64,000 nucleotides of DNA from contig JAJDDQ010000030.1 in the NCBI GenBank assembly GCA_029260215.1, forward strand, positions 87,602 through 151,601. The letters are read 5' to 3'. The notes below the pieces were generated by a model. The model had not been told where the DNA came from and ran no database searches. It was given only the letters and a program-made list of their open reading frames with translations. The DNA is from Phycisphaerae bacterium (GTDB lineage Bacteria > Planctomycetota > Phycisphaerae > UBA1845). The translations under genes and the position numbers were made by a program. This document shows, in pieces, positions 28,283 to 37,537 of the stretch; position 1 is the stretch's first letter; each line of letters starts with the position of its first letter.

Positions 28283-28984
28283 CTAGCCCTCTCGCTGTTT
28301 GAGCGGCTTGTGTTCGTGCGTTCCCTTGGTTTTCATTTCCTCAAAATTGAACGGATGTGCCGCATCGAATGTAGGGCTTTTCTCGTTGTGACAATCCGTG
28401 CATGCCGACGCATCTATCTTGCGCAGGCCAGCCGCGTACAGTTCCTCGACCTTGTACTTGCGCTTGGTCTTGAAAATATCCTTGAACACCTCGATGTAGG
28501 CACTTCCGGGACCATGACAGGACTCGCATCCCACGTTGGCCAACTTCTTGGCGCGCCTGACGGCCTTCTTGTCGTCGGGATCCGGCACAGCGTATCCACC
28601 CTCATGCCCGAAGCCGGTTGTGTGGCAGGACAAGCATTTCTTGTCCGTGGTATAGTCCTTTTCAGGATCAAGACCTTGCTTTTGCTTGGCCTCCTCCATC
28701 TTGCCGGGCTTGAGCGTGTCAAAGGCCTTGCCCATCTTGGTCTTGGCCCAGCTTCGATACACCGGCAAATGACACATTTTGCACTTGTTGGACCCAACGT
28801 AGGTGTGGGTTGAATCCCCTGCGTTGCCCACCGCTGATCCCGTCGCAGCGGGTGAGGCCACGAGGTTGCTCTGCAAGTCAGCAGAATTCACGGCAACAGG
28901 ATCCGATTGCCCCAACGCAGACCCGTAGAACAGACCGGCCACCACGCAAAAAACCGAAAAAGAAATCGCCACGCCAGCTTTCAT
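28283..28984 (-). CDS. Tetraheme cytochrome c554-type protein
   Basis: ATG 28984 (MKAGVAISF) is chosen because a typical signal peptide (to about GQS, residue 26) follows; the frame is open to 29020. The 233-residue protein has four CxxCH motifs (CKMCH, CLSCH, CESCH, CTDCH) in the cytochrome c554 pattern: 'YVGSNKCKMCH...SWAKTKMGKAFDTL', 'CLSCHTTGFG', 'GCESCHGPGS' and 'ACTDCHNEKSPTF'. It is a periplasmic electron carrier. It is the first gene of the minus-strand cytochrome run and is divergent from the nonaheme-Rieske-cytochrome b operon. Confidence 0.9.
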   Translation of the reverse strand: MKAGVAISFSVFCVVAGLFYGSALGQSDPVAVNSADLQSNLVASPAATGSAVGNAGDSTHTYVGSNKCKMCHLPVYRSWAKTKMGKAFDTLKPGKMEEAKQKQGLDPEKDYTTDKKCLSCHTTGFGHEGGYAVPDPDDKKAVRRAKKLANVGCESCHGPGSAYIEVFKDIFKTKRKYKVEELYAAGLRKIDASACTDCHNEKSPTFDAAHPFNFEEMKTKGTHEHKPLKQREG

Positions 28985-29370
28985 GTCATCGCTTCCCTTC
29001 CGCCGAATTACGGCAGACAAAACAGGAGTCTACGGCGACGCGGTTCCGACAGAACCAGCTACCCAGGTCACCCCTTGCACGTCAGGTGCCACGGCAGCGC
29101 ATCGCCTCACAATTCTTCGCTCACACTACACCGTCCGAAAGCGGTGTCAACGCTAGGCGGTGTCACGCTGACCGTTCTTTCTGGCACGGAAATTGCTACG
29201 GAGTTCGTGCATGACGTGCCGGGGGAGTGGAAGCGGAAATGCCTTCACCCAATAACGACACTTGCCGCATTCGCGGGTGCCGGTAGTCTGGTCTTGTCCC
29301 CAAGCGAGCGAGACGCCGAATTGTCAAGAGCGACCAGCCCGCTGGCCGCCCGTTTTTGCGCGAGTCATCG
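28985..29370. other. Divergent regulatory region between two cytochrome operons
   Basis: This 386-bp gap holds no gene. It contains the sigma-54 promoter at 29182-29197 for the rightward operon, the 17-bp-period repeats just upstream of it, and a palindrome-like CTGCCGTAATTCGGCGG (minus strand, near 29000-29016) close to the start of the leftward tetraheme gene. Confidence 0.6.
29182..29197 (+). promoter_or_regulatory. Sigma-54 (-24/-12) promoter of the nonaheme/Rieske/cytochrome b operon
   Basis: The sequence TGGCACGGAAATTGCT matches the RpoN consensus TGGCACG-N4-TTGCT exactly, with GG and GC 12 bp apart. The predicted start is near 29207, about 165 nt before the first gene. Upstream, GCGGTGTCA recurs with a 17-bp period (about 29133-29166) and CACCG-N8-CGGTG forms an inverted repeat, which could be activator sites. 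Confidence 0.75.
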
Positions 29371-30810
29371 ATGCGAAGCTTGAAGTCTATGACCCTGGTT
29401 CTGGTCGCCACGGGCGGTCTGGCAACCTTGTGCCCTGCCCAGGAAAAGACCGTGACATGCACGGCCTGCCATGCACCGGAAGCAGAAAAACTGGGCCAAT
29501 CCGTCCACGCCGCGTTTCGCTGTCAGGACTGTCACCACGGTGAAGAGTTCTACTCGCTGTCACCCGACGACCTGCGAACGTATCAAGCCAACGCGAATGC
29601 GGAAGCGTCTGGTTCTCGCCCTCAACGGCCTGCATTCGATCACGGCACCTCTTACACCGGCAAGCCCGCGCGCAAGGATATTCCGACGCTGTGTGGATCA
29701 TGCCACGCCGATGTGGAGCGGATGAACCCTTACGGCCTGCCGACGGACCAGCTCGCGCGATACTGGACCAGTGGACACGGCAAGACGCTCCGCGACGCCG
29801 GCGACGACCGCGTGGCTGTCTGCACGGACTGTCACGGCATCCACGATATTCTGCCCGGGCGAAACCCCGAAAGCGGCACCTATCCGTCAAACGTGCCGGA
29901 CACCTGTGCCACCTGCCACGCCAACGCAGCGCTGATGGAAGATTTCGACATTCCGATCGAAATTGTCGAGGAATATCGCCAGAGCGTACACGGCCAACTT
30001 CTGCTTGAGGGTGGGGACACCGGCTCCCCGAACTGTGCGACCTGCCACGACAACCACTCAGCCATGCCGCCGGGGCTTGCATCGGTGGGCACGGTTTGCG
30101 GGAAATGTCATCAGCATGCCGAGCTGAATTTCTCGAAGAGCATTCATGCAGGGCTGCCCGAATTCAGGGGGTGTGTCCAATGTCATGGCGGCGGCGCGGA
30201 CCGACATTTTCACCTGATCGAGCGAATTACCCAACCAGCGGGCATCATGATCCAGCGATATGCCCATCTGCTCACCTCCAAACCCAATCCCAGCGACGAA
30301 CAGATTTTCGGCGCGATCCATGCGGACGCAAGGAAAATCGTGGAGCAGGTTCTGCCGAGTTGCACGGATTGCCATGAAGACCTCGAGGATGATGAAAGCT
30401 TGCCGAAACTGTTCGAGTTGCTCGACAAGATTTCGGCGGCTGAGCGCCGTTACGTGCAAACCGCTCAACGGCTGGACGAAATGGCTTTGGGCGTGTTGCT
30501 CGTGGACGACCCCCGCTTCCAATTCGAAGACGCCAAGACGCACTTGATCCAACTCGCACCATTGCAGCACACGCTGGACAATTCAGTGGTCGAAGAAAAA
30601 GTGGCGGAGCTTAACGTCATCTGCGAACAAGTCGACGCCGACCTCGACAAGCTGGAAAGCGGTCTTCAGTGGCGTCATCGGGCATTGATTCCGATTTGGC
30701 TGTTCGCACTGTTTTTCGCCGCGGTATGCCACATGAAATACAAACAACTCAAGGCGGCTTATGTGACGTCTTCTTCAGGGAATCAAACGGACGCAAAACA
30801 CCATGAGTAG
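29371..30810 (+). CDS. Nonaheme cytochrome c with C-terminal membrane anchor
   Basis: ATG 29371 begins a signal peptide ending LCPAQ; a TTG at 29356 in frame is less likely. The 479-residue protein has nine CxxCH motifs (CTACH, CQDCH, CGSCH, CTDCH, CATCH, CATCH, CGKCH, CVQCH, CTDCH), followed by a long helical segment (about 340-440) and a single membrane helix near the C-terminus (LIPIWLFALFFAAVCHM). It overlaps the Rieske gene by 8 nt and is followed by cytochrome b, so it likely replaces cytochrome c1/f as the c-type subunit of a bc-type quinol-oxidising complex. Confidence 0.9.
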   Translation: MRSLKSMTLVLVATGGLATLCPAQEKTVTCTACHAPEAEKLGQSVHAAFRCQDCHHGEEFYSLSPDDLRTYQANANAEASGSRPQRPAFDHGTSYTGKPARKDIPTLCGSCHADVERMNPYGLPTDQLARYWTSGHGKTLRDAGDDRVAVCTDCHGIHDILPGRNPESGTYPSNVPDTCATCHANAALMEDFDIPIEIVEEYRQSVHGQLLLEGGDTGSPNCATCHDNHSAMPPGLASVGTVCGKCHQHAELNFSKSIHAGLPEFRGCVQCHGGGADRHFHLIERITQPAGIMIQRYAHLLTSKPNPSDEQIFGAIHADARKIVEQVLPSCTDCHEDLEDDESLPKLFELLDKISAAERRYVQTAQRLDEMALGVLLVDDPRFQFEDAKTHLIQLAPLQHTLDNSVVEEKVAELNVICEQVDADLDKLESGLQWRHRALIPIWLFALFFAAVCHMKYKQLKAAYVTSSSGNQTDAKHHE

Positions 30811-31258
30811 CGATCGATCGGAACCATCCGGGCTTTCCCAGCCCACACGACGCGGATTCCTCGACTGGCTGATCGCCCTCTGCTCGATGGCGACCGGCTT
30901 GGCGATGACCATTCCGGGCGCGATGTACCTCTGGCCGGCTGCACGGGGCGGCGGGTCGGAATTGGCAGAGGTGGTGGGTGCTGCTGATATGGCGCCCGGG
31001 CAAAGCAAGACCATTCAAGCGGCGGGCAAAGCAGTAATCATCGTTCGGGATCGAAACGGATTTCGCGCATACTCAGCCATCTGCACCCATCTGGGCTGCC
31101 TGGTAACTTGGGAGGGAGCGAAGGAGGAGTTCCTCTGTCCCTGTCACGCAGCCGTATTCGACAAGCGGGGGCAGGTCGTGTCCGGCCCCCCCCCCAGCCC
31201 TCTGCCGGCGTACGATGTCAAGGAAGTGGGCGGCAAAGTTTACGTTTCGGTAGCGTAG
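30803..31258 (+). CDS. Rieske 2Fe-2S protein of a bc-type complex
   Basis: This 151-residue protein has a twin-arginine-like N-terminus (TRRGFLDWL) with one membrane helix, and the cluster ligands CTHLGC and CPCHAA, followed by the Pro loop SGPPPSPLPAYDV. The pattern and length match short Rieske subunits of cytochrome bc1/b6f. It accepts electrons from quinol at the Qo site and passes them to the c-type subunit, here presumably the nonaheme protein. It overlaps the preceding gene and precedes cytochrome b by 58 bp. Confidence 0.95.
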   Translation: MSSDRSEPSGLSQPTRRGFLDWLIALCSMATGLAMTIPGAMYLWPAARGGGSELAEVVGAADMAPGQSKTIQAAGKAVIIVRDRNGFRAYSAICTHLGCLVTWEGAKEEFLCPCHAAVFDKRGQVVSGPPPSPLPAYDVKEVGGKVYVSVA

Positions 31259-31316
31259 CGATACCCGGCGGCTGCGGATCGCAACTATTCATACCAATGC
31301 AGAGAGCAGCACGAAA

Positions 31317-32492
31317 ATGGGCGTGACTCAGCGAATCATGAAGTTCTTCGACGACCGTTTCGACACCGAAACGATCAAGCGGTTTATTGACAAGCAGGCA
31401 CACAAACGCCTGCCCCCGCATACAAGCTGGTTGCACGTCTTCGGCAGCCTTTCCCTCCTGTTGTTCTTGATCCAGGTCACCACAGGCATCCTGCTGTTGA
31501 TCTACTACCGCCCGACGCCGGCGGAGGCCCACAAGTCGATCCAGTACATCACCGCGAAGGTGAATTTCGGCTGGCTTTACCGCCAGATTCACGCGTGGGG
31601 CGCGACGTTCATGATCGCCGCACTCCTGCTGCACATGCTGCGGACCTATTTCTACGGTGCCTACAAAAAGCCGCGCGAATTGACGTGGATGACGGGCGTC
31701 TTGATTTTCATCCTCACCGTCTCGTTCGGGTTTACCGGCTACCTGCTCCCTTGGAATCAGATCGCGTTCTGGGCCACCACAGTGGGCACCGAATCCGCCG
31801 CCAAAGTCCCGTTCATCGGCGAATGGCTTCGCTACTTCCTGCGCGGCGGCGAGACCGTTACCGGAGAAACACTCTCCCGATTCTTCGTGGTGCATGTCAT
31901 CATCCTCCCGTGGCTGGTGACCGGGCTTATTGCGGTTCATCTCGTGCTCATGCGCATGAAAAACCTGGCCACCCTCGACCCGGTCGATCAGGAACGAGAC
32001 ATCCCACCGGAGCGCGGCATACCATTTTTCCCGGTTCATGTAGCCAAAGAAGCCGTCGTTGCGATACTGCTGCTCGCAGTCCTGGTGACTGTTTCCGTGC
32101 TCTGGCCCTGGGCGATCGGCGAGCCGGCCGATCCACTCTCGACCCCGGCCCACATCAAACCGGAATGGTACTTCCTGCCCAGCTATCAATTGCTGAAATA
32201 CTTCGAAGGGCCTTACGGCGCGATCGTCGGCATATTCGCCTGTACGGTTCCGTTTGTGCTCCTGTTGTTTTGGCCCTTACTCGATCGCGGGAAGGAACGT
32301 CACCCCAGGAAGCGCCCGTGGGCGGTCAGCTTCGGTCTCATTGGCCTGTTGTCTGCTTTGTTCCTTGGCGTATTGGGACACTATTCCGAATCGAACGTGA
32401 ACGTCTTCGGCCAACGCTACCACATTGACCTGCTCGGCTGGCCACATGCGATTGTGGAGGGCCAGGACGCGGAAGATCAGGGAGGTCATTAG
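31317..32492 (+). CDS. Cytochrome b of a bc-type quinol-oxidising complex
   Basis: This 391-residue membrane protein carries both halves of cytochrome b in one chain. The N-terminal four-helix part has heme ligands in RQIHAWGATFMIAALLLHMLRTYF and, on the fourth helix, RFFVVHVIILPWLVTGLIAVHL, with the Qo-site GYLLPW. The C-terminal part has PEWYFLPSYQLLK, the PEWY quinol-oxidation motif. About eight helices are present. Together with the Rieske and nonaheme proteins it forms a quinol:cytochrome c oxidoreductase. An independent sigma-54 promoter precedes the operon. Confidence 0.95.
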   Translation: MGVTQRIMKFFDDRFDTETIKRFIDKQAHKRLPPHTSWLHVFGSLSLLLFLIQVTTGILLLIYYRPTPAEAHKSIQYITAKVNFGWLYRQIHAWGATFMIAALLLHMLRTYFYGAYKKPRELTWMTGVLIFILTVSFGFTGYLLPWNQIAFWATTVGTESAAKVPFIGEWLRYFLRGGETVTGETLSRFFVVHVIILPWLVTGLIAVHLVLMRMKNLATLDPVDQERDIPPERGIPFFPVHVAKEAVVAILLLAVLVTVSVLWPWAIGEPADPLSTPAHIKPEWYFLPSYQLLKYFEGPYGAIVGIFACTVPFVLLLFWPLLDRGKERHPRKRPWAVSFGLIGLLSALFLGVLGHYSESNVNVFGQRYHIDLLGWPHAIVEGQDAEDQGGH

Positions 32493-32715
32493 CCAACAGT
32501 TCGTACGGTTTCAGGCATCAGCCGCCGCGCGTCTGGTTCGCAATTCGAGAACGCCGAATCGCACTGGGCCATTGGCACAATAGTGCGTGAGATGCCTCGC
32601 GCCGCGTTCTTCCCGGTCGTGCGGGTCCGCTCCGAGGTTGAATTCCGGCATCCGCTCACGACACAGTCGCCCGAAACCGCTGGCGGTGCAAGCCAAGGCG
32701 ACTAGAATTCGGCCC

Positions 32716-34245
32716 ATGACCGCCCGACTACACAGCGCTTCATTTTACGGTATTGAGGCAGTGCCCACCGAAGTGGAGGTTGACGTAGCCCACGGCGGGT
32801 TTGCCTCAGCGGCGATCGTGGGCCTGCCCGACGCTGCGGTGAAGGAATCGCTCGAACGCGTTCGGTCTGCCATCGAGAACTCCGGTTATCAGTTTCCACG
32901 CTACCGAACAGTGGTGAATCTCGCCCCGGCGGATGTCAAGAAAGTCGGCCCGGTGTTCGATCTGCCGATCGCGTTGGGCATCATCTTCGCCGACGATCAG
33001 GTTGTTCCCGAACTGTACGCCGAATATCTCGTCACAGGTGAATTGGCGCTCGACGGCAGAACGCGATCGGTCAAGGGCGTGCTCAGTGCAGCATTGGTCG
33101 CAAAGGAACTCGGGTTTCGCGGAATACTTGTCCCAGTCGAAAACGCAGCCGAAGCAGCGGTTGTGGACGGATTGCAGGTCATTCCGGTCGCGTCGCTGAC
33201 GGAGGCCGTCGGTTTCATCTCAGGCCAACTGCCCATCGAAATGAAACGGATCGATCTGGACGAAGCCTTCGCACACGCCCGGCAATACGACGTCGATTTC
33301 GCAGACGTGCGCGGGCAGGAGCACGTCAAACGAGCGCTCGTTGTAGCCGCCGCCGGGGGGCACAATGTTCTGATGATAGGCCCGCCCGGCGCGGGCAAGA
33401 CCATGCTGGCCAAGCGCCTGCCGACCGTTCTTCCACCGCTGTCTCTGTCCGAGTCGCTCGAAACCACGCGCATTTATTCGATCGCGGGCATCCTGCCGGC
33501 CAACACACCGCTGCTCGGGGTAAGGCCCGTGCGCGCACTGCATCATTCAGCCAGCGGCCCCGCGTTGGTCGGCGGCGGCGCATACCCCCACCCTGGTGAA
33601 ATCTCGCTGGCCCATCACGGCGTTTTGTTTCTGGATGAGTTCGCCGAATTCCCGCGCACGATTCTGGAAACGCTGCGTCAACCGATCGAGGACGGCTGCG
33701 TAACCATCGCCCGCGCCAACGGCACCGTCCGCTTCCCGGCGGAATTCATGCTCGTGGCTGCGATGAACCCCTGCCCCTGCGGATACTTCACCGATCCGAA
33801 ACGGGCCTGTAAATGCTCCCCACCGCAAATCGAACGCTACCTCGCACGAATCAGCGGCCCACTCATCGACCGCATCGACATCCACATCGAAGTACCAGCC
33901 GTCACCTTCGATGAGCTGCGCAGCAGTCGCAACGGCCGAGGCAGCGATGCGATGCTCGCGGAGGTTCTGACCGCCCGCGAACGTCAGGCCAGCCGCTTCG
34001 CACAGGAAAAAACCAGCGTCAACGCGCGCATGTCCACGCGACAACTGCGCGCACAATGCAAACTTTCGCCTTCCTGCGAAACGCTGCTCAAACACGCCCT
34101 CACCGAATTGGGCCTGTCCGCCCGCGCACACGACAAGGTTCTGCGCATCGCCCGCACAATCGCCGACATCGCCCAGGCCGATGATCTATCCGAGGAGCAC
34201 CTGTCCGAAGCCATCCACTATCGAAGACTGGATCGAAGCCTCTGA
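32716..34245 (+). CDS. YifB/ComM-family Mg-chelatase-like AAA+ ATPase
   Basis: The frame is open from 32587 but homology starts at MTARLHSASFYGIEAVPTEVEVDV, so ATG 32716 is chosen (509 residues). The protein has an N-terminal Lon-protease-like fold, Walker A GPPGAGKTMLAKRLP, Walker B LFLDEFAEF, the CPCGYFTDP Cys cluster and a C-terminal helical lid. ComM promotes branch migration during natural transformation. All family motifs are intact. It is followed at 47 bp by a polyprenyl-phosphate sugar transferase on the same strand. Confidence 0.93.
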   Translation: MTARLHSASFYGIEAVPTEVEVDVAHGGFASAAIVGLPDAAVKESLERVRSAIENSGYQFPRYRTVVNLAPADVKKVGPVFDLPIALGIIFADDQVVPELYAEYLVTGELALDGRTRSVKGVLSAALVAKELGFRGILVPVENAAEAAVVDGLQVIPVASLTEAVGFISGQLPIEMKRIDLDEAFAHARQYDVDFADVRGQEHVKRALVVAAAGGHNVLMIGPPGAGKTMLAKRLPTVLPPLSLSESLETTRIYSIAGILPANTPLLGVRPVRALHHSASGPALVGGGAYPHPGEISLAHHGVLFLDEFAEFPRTILETLRQPIEDGCVTIARANGTVRFPAEFMLVAAMNPCPCGYFTDPKRACKCSPPQIERYLARISGPLIDRIDIHIEVPAVTFDELRSSRNGRGSDAMLAEVLTARERQASRFAQEKTSVNARMSTRQLRAQCKLSPSCETLLKHALTELGLSARAHDKVLRIARTIADIAQADDLSEEHLSEAIHYRRLDRSL

Positions 34246-34292
34246 ACCACTCGATGCGTGACGCGCCATTCGGATGCGCATAAACTCCCGAC

Positions 34293-35390
34293 ATGATTCC
34301 TGCCGCGCTATCGGCCCTGTTGTTCGCATTCCTGACGGCGGTGGCTGCTACCCTGGTGATTCTCAATGTGGCCCGGTCGACGGGTTACGTTGATCGACCC
34401 GGAGGTCACAAGCAGCACGATCGCCCCGTCGCGCTGGGCGGTGGAATCGTCATCACATGGACCGTCTGCCTGCCCATTCTGGCGGCGGTCGCTGCCGCCC
34501 GATTCATCGTCGGCGACGGCCCACCGGAATGGCTGCCCGACTTCATCAAACCGCACGTCGGCGGCATCGCCTTGAAAGCCCCCGAAGCCGTCGGCATCGT
34601 GGCAGGAGCCGTCGTACTTCACGTGACCGGCTTGATCGACGATCGCAGACCGCTCGGCCCCGGTATCAAATTCGCCGTGCAGATACTCGTCGCCCTGTTC
34701 GTGGCCGGCGCGCTGCGCGTGCGACTGCTTGAAGTGCTGCCCGCTCCTTTTTCAATTGCGCTGACCGTGCTCTGGATCGTGCTGGTCATCAACGCCTTCA
34801 ATTTCCTGGACAACATGGACGGCCTCAGCGCAGGTGTCGCCGCCATCGCAGGCACGATTTTCGCGTTGGCAGCCATGAACGGCGGGCAGATTTTTGTGCC
34901 CTGCATGATGCTGCTTCTGGTCGGAGCACTGCTTGGCTTCCTCGTGTTCAACTTCCCCCCCGCCAGCCTGTACATGGGCGACGCGGGAAGTCTTGTCGTC
35001 GGATATTTTCTAGCGGTGTTAACCATCTTAACCACGTTCTACAATCCCGAGCAGCAATGGATGCCCGCCGGCGTACTCCTGCCGATCGTCGTGCTGGCTG
35101 TTCCGCTTTACGACGTCGCCAGCGTTGTGTGGCATCGCTTGCGTGCGGGCGTGAGCATTCTCCGAGGTGACCAACGACACTTTTCGCACCGGCTTGTCCA
35201 GCGAGGCTTGTCCCCCCGATCTGCCGTTTTGACCATCTATCTCGCGACGACCGCCACAGCCCTGCCCGCGATAATGCTCCCGAAAGCAGATTGGCCGACG
35301 GCTGCGCTGATCTTCGCCCAATGTCTCTGTGTCGTCCTCATGATCGCCGTGCTCGAACACACGGCCCCGCCCGGCAGCGACAAAGATTAA
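34293..35390 (+). CDS. WecA/TagO-like undecaprenyl-phosphate sugar-1-phosphate transferase
   Basis: This 365-residue polytopic protein of the MraY/WecA (GT4-like) superfamily has RPVALGGG near the N-terminus, the catalytic LIDDRRPLGP, FNFLDNMDGLSAG and MGDAGS motifs, and the nucleotide-recognition RGDQRHFSHRLVQRG loop, which is the WecA-type HxH pattern. It loads a sugar phosphate from a UDP-sugar onto undecaprenyl phosphate at the inner membrane to start glycan or exopolysaccharide synthesis. The exact donor cannot be told from sequence. Confidence 0.92.
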   Translation: MIPAALSALLFAFLTAVAATLVILNVARSTGYVDRPGGHKQHDRPVALGGGIVITWTVCLPILAAVAAARFIVGDGPPEWLPDFIKPHVGGIALKAPEAVGIVAGAVVLHVTGLIDDRRPLGPGIKFAVQILVALFVAGALRVRLLEVLPAPFSIALTVLWIVLVINAFNFLDNMDGLSAGVAAIAGTIFALAAMNGGQIFVPCMMLLLVGALLGFLVFNFPPASLYMGDAGSLVVGYFLAVLTILTTFYNPEQQWMPAGVLLPIVVLAVPLYDVASVVWHRLRAGVSILRGDQRHFSHRLVQRGLSPRSAVLTIYLATTATALPAIMLPKADWPTAALIFAQCLCVVLMIAVLEHTAPPGSDKD

Positions 35391-35431
35391 GTCGCGATCG
35401 AGAATCGCCCACGAAACCGGAGTCGCATTTG

Positions 35432-35671
35432 ATGAATTCGTTCCGAGAGTGGCTGACGCTCGCCACGTCGCGACCCGTAGCCCGACGCGCCTGTGCCTAC
35501 GCCGTCGTCGTCGGTGCGATTCTCGTATCCATCAACCACGGCGACGCGATCCTCGAAGGCGACTTACCAGCCAACCGCCTCATCAGAATGGGGCTGACCG
35601 TCATGGTCCCCTACATGGTCTCGACGCTGTCGAGCGTCGGAGCTATCAGATCCCTGAAACGAAACACATAA
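35432..35671 (+). CDS. nrtS: NrtS-like small membrane protein (nitrate/nitrite transport)
   Basis: This 79-residue protein with two hydrophobic helices reads WLTLATSRPVARRAC, VVVGAILVSINHGDAIL and NRLIRMGLTVMVPYMVSTLSS, which matches the NrtS family by its SxxV.RRA and INHGDAI motifs. NrtS proteins were described as small nitrate/nitrite transporters. ATG 35432 is the family start; the longer frame upstream is spurious. It stands alone between the WecA-like gene and a convergent secreted protein gene. Confidence 0.82.
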   Translation: MNSFREWLTLATSRPVARRACAYAVVVGAILVSINHGDAILEGDLPANRLIRMGLTVMVPYMVSTLSSVGAIRSLKRNT

Positions 35672-35703
35672 CGGCGGCGGAGTGACCGTTCCACGCCTCA
35701 TCC

Positions 35704-37320
35704 CTACGGCTGATGCGGATTCTCGACCGACGGTCTTGGAACGAATGTGGCGGCTGCGTTCTCGCTCGACTCAAGCGTCAAGCAGTACCCACCCAGAAAC
35801 GGCGGCTTGTTGGGTCTCGGACGCCGCTCGCGAACGATTACGCGATAGTGACCCGTTCTCGGCAGTGTCGCGATGATCTCGTTCGGAAGCGCGCTTCGAT
35901 CGCGACGCACGAAATGATAGCCGTGGCCTTTATACCTCAGCTTCAGCACGGCGTATTCACCCGTGTGGTCATCACCGTCAGCCTCCAGGCGAATCTTCAC
36001 CGTCTCATGCTGTCTGCCCCAGAACTTGAACGCTTCGCGATCGCGTCTCCACGAATGATGGTTGTCTCCCAACTCGGCGCAATAAGCCCGAATCGTTCCC
36101 GATGCCTGCACGCATTCGTCCGTGGATTCGTCGCAAGTTTCATCGTCCGAACAGGGCAAATCACCCTCCACACACTCGCCGTCACCATCGCAGGACTCCT
36201 CGCCGTTGCAAAACAGGTCGTCCGCGCAAGACGCCCCCGCTTCTACGGATTCGTAGAAACAGTCGCCGTCAACACAGAGGTCGCCCGTACACTCATTATC
36301 ATCGTCGCAATCCCCAGCCGCCATGCATGCAACACAGCGTGCCCCGGATTCGTCGCAAAATTCAGGCTCCTCGCACGGAAGCAAACCGGGTAGACAAAAT
36401 CCCGCCACACAAGATTCCGCACCGTTGCAGAACAACGCGTCGTCGCAATCCATGTCGGACAGACACTCGACACATGCAGCCAACTCCTCAATGCACATCA
36501 GGGGTGCGATGCACGACGGAATTCCGGGCGTGCATGCCCCCGACGCACATCCCTCAACTCCGTTGCAAAATACCCCATCGTCACAATCCAGCGGTGCGCC
36601 CGAACAGGCATCAACGCAAGAAGCCATCGCCGTCCACACGTTTCCCGACGGGCAATCCGCCTCAGCCGTGTCGTCGGCGCAGACACCCAGGCAGACGTCA
36701 CAACACGCCCCACTCGGAACTGTATCACCGTCGCACGCATCGGGAACATCGTCGCCGTCCGCGTCAGCCAAAGTCGATATCGGCGTCAGATCAAGCCCAA
36801 GCTCCGAACCCGACCCGGACGCAAAGAACGAAACCGTCACCCCATCGCCGGGCAACACCCCCTGATCTCCGCGAAAAAAAACGGTCAGAGTGGCATCACC
36901 GCCGGATCGCGCGACGAATGAACACGCGGTCGGCACGGTCATTGAAACACCCGCACCGACGGGCTGATCCTCCGGCACGGGGGTTCCGCTCGCAAACACG
37001 AAATCACCGCCCACCAGCGTCACGCGAAAAGCGTACCACGTATCTTCAGTCAGGTTTTCTTCAAGGAACAAGTCAACGCTCACCGGCGGTTCGCCCATCT
37101 CAAACGCATAGGATGCCGACCACGTCGCACTCTCCATGAACAACAAGAGCGGTGCCAGCCCCCCGCCAGGCGGAAACGTATCCAACACAAGGACATTGAC
37201 TGAACCATCACCCGGCGGATCGGAATTGGGCGAGCCGTTGTGCGATGTGATTTCTGCGAACAAGCTTGCAGACCAGAAAACAACCATCAAACCCGAAGCA
37301 GGAAATCTGAAACGCGACAT
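35704..37320 (-). CDS. Secreted Cys-rich repeat protein
   Basis: This 538-residue exported protein has a signal peptide ending near LFAE, a beta-sandwich N-terminal half, a single Ca-loop fragment DADGDDVPDACDGD, and then a Cys-rich region (about 210-430) built from units such as CDDGVFCNGVEGCASGAC, CDDALFCNGAESC and CADDLFCNGEESC, with 'C.....C....CV.C' linkers. Such repeats are frequent in myxobacterial and planctomycete surface proteins. The C-terminal domain (about 430-520) looks like a prepeptidase C-type beta-sandwich. GGGAG precedes the ATG. The function is unknown, probably extracellular. Confidence 0.75.
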   Translation of the reverse strand: MSRFRFPASGLMVVFWSASLFAEITSHNGSPNSDPPGDGSVNVLVLDTFPPGGGLAPLLLFMESATWSASYAFEMGEPPVSVDLFLEENLTEDTWYAFRVTLVGGDFVFASGTPVPEDQPVGAGVSMTVPTACSFVARSGGDATLTVFFRGDQGVLPGDGVTVSFFASGSGSELGLDLTPISTLADADGDDVPDACDGDTVPSGACCDVCLGVCADDTAEADCPSGNVWTAMASCVDACSGAPLDCDDGVFCNGVEGCASGACTPGIPSCIAPLMCIEELAACVECLSDMDCDDALFCNGAESCVAGFCLPGLLPCEEPEFCDESGARCVACMAAGDCDDDNECTGDLCVDGDCFYESVEAGASCADDLFCNGEESCDGDGECVEGDLPCSDDETCDESTDECVQASGTIRAYCAELGDNHHSWRRDREAFKFWGRQHETVKIRLEADGDDHTGEYAVLKLRYKGHGYHFVRRDRSALPNEIIATLPRTGHYRVIVRERRPRPNKPPFLGGYCLTLESSENAAATFVPRPSVENPHQP

Positions 37321-37537
37321 GAACGGCTCCCTTTACTCTGGTTCCCCAATCACCCCAAACCCGAAATGGAAGTCGTCGCGCCCGGAAAACACGCCGTGTA
37401 CATCGGCCAGTCGCAAATTAAGATATGAATTCGCGCAGCGTCAAATAGAATCTAAGCTTACGAGAGATTGTGGGATAAACGGACCATGCCCATCGCGCGC
37501 CGACAACCACTTATCGGGCACCCCGCATCGCCCCAAT

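Noticed and set aside
31218..32189. 323-codon open frame on the minus strand
   Set aside because: Shadow of cytochrome b, whose family motifs are complete on the plus strand.
32511..32717. 68-codon minus-strand frame between cytochrome b and the YifB gene
   Set aside because: No ribosome site, no recognisable family; more likely chance in GC-rich DNA, although the gap holds no other gene.
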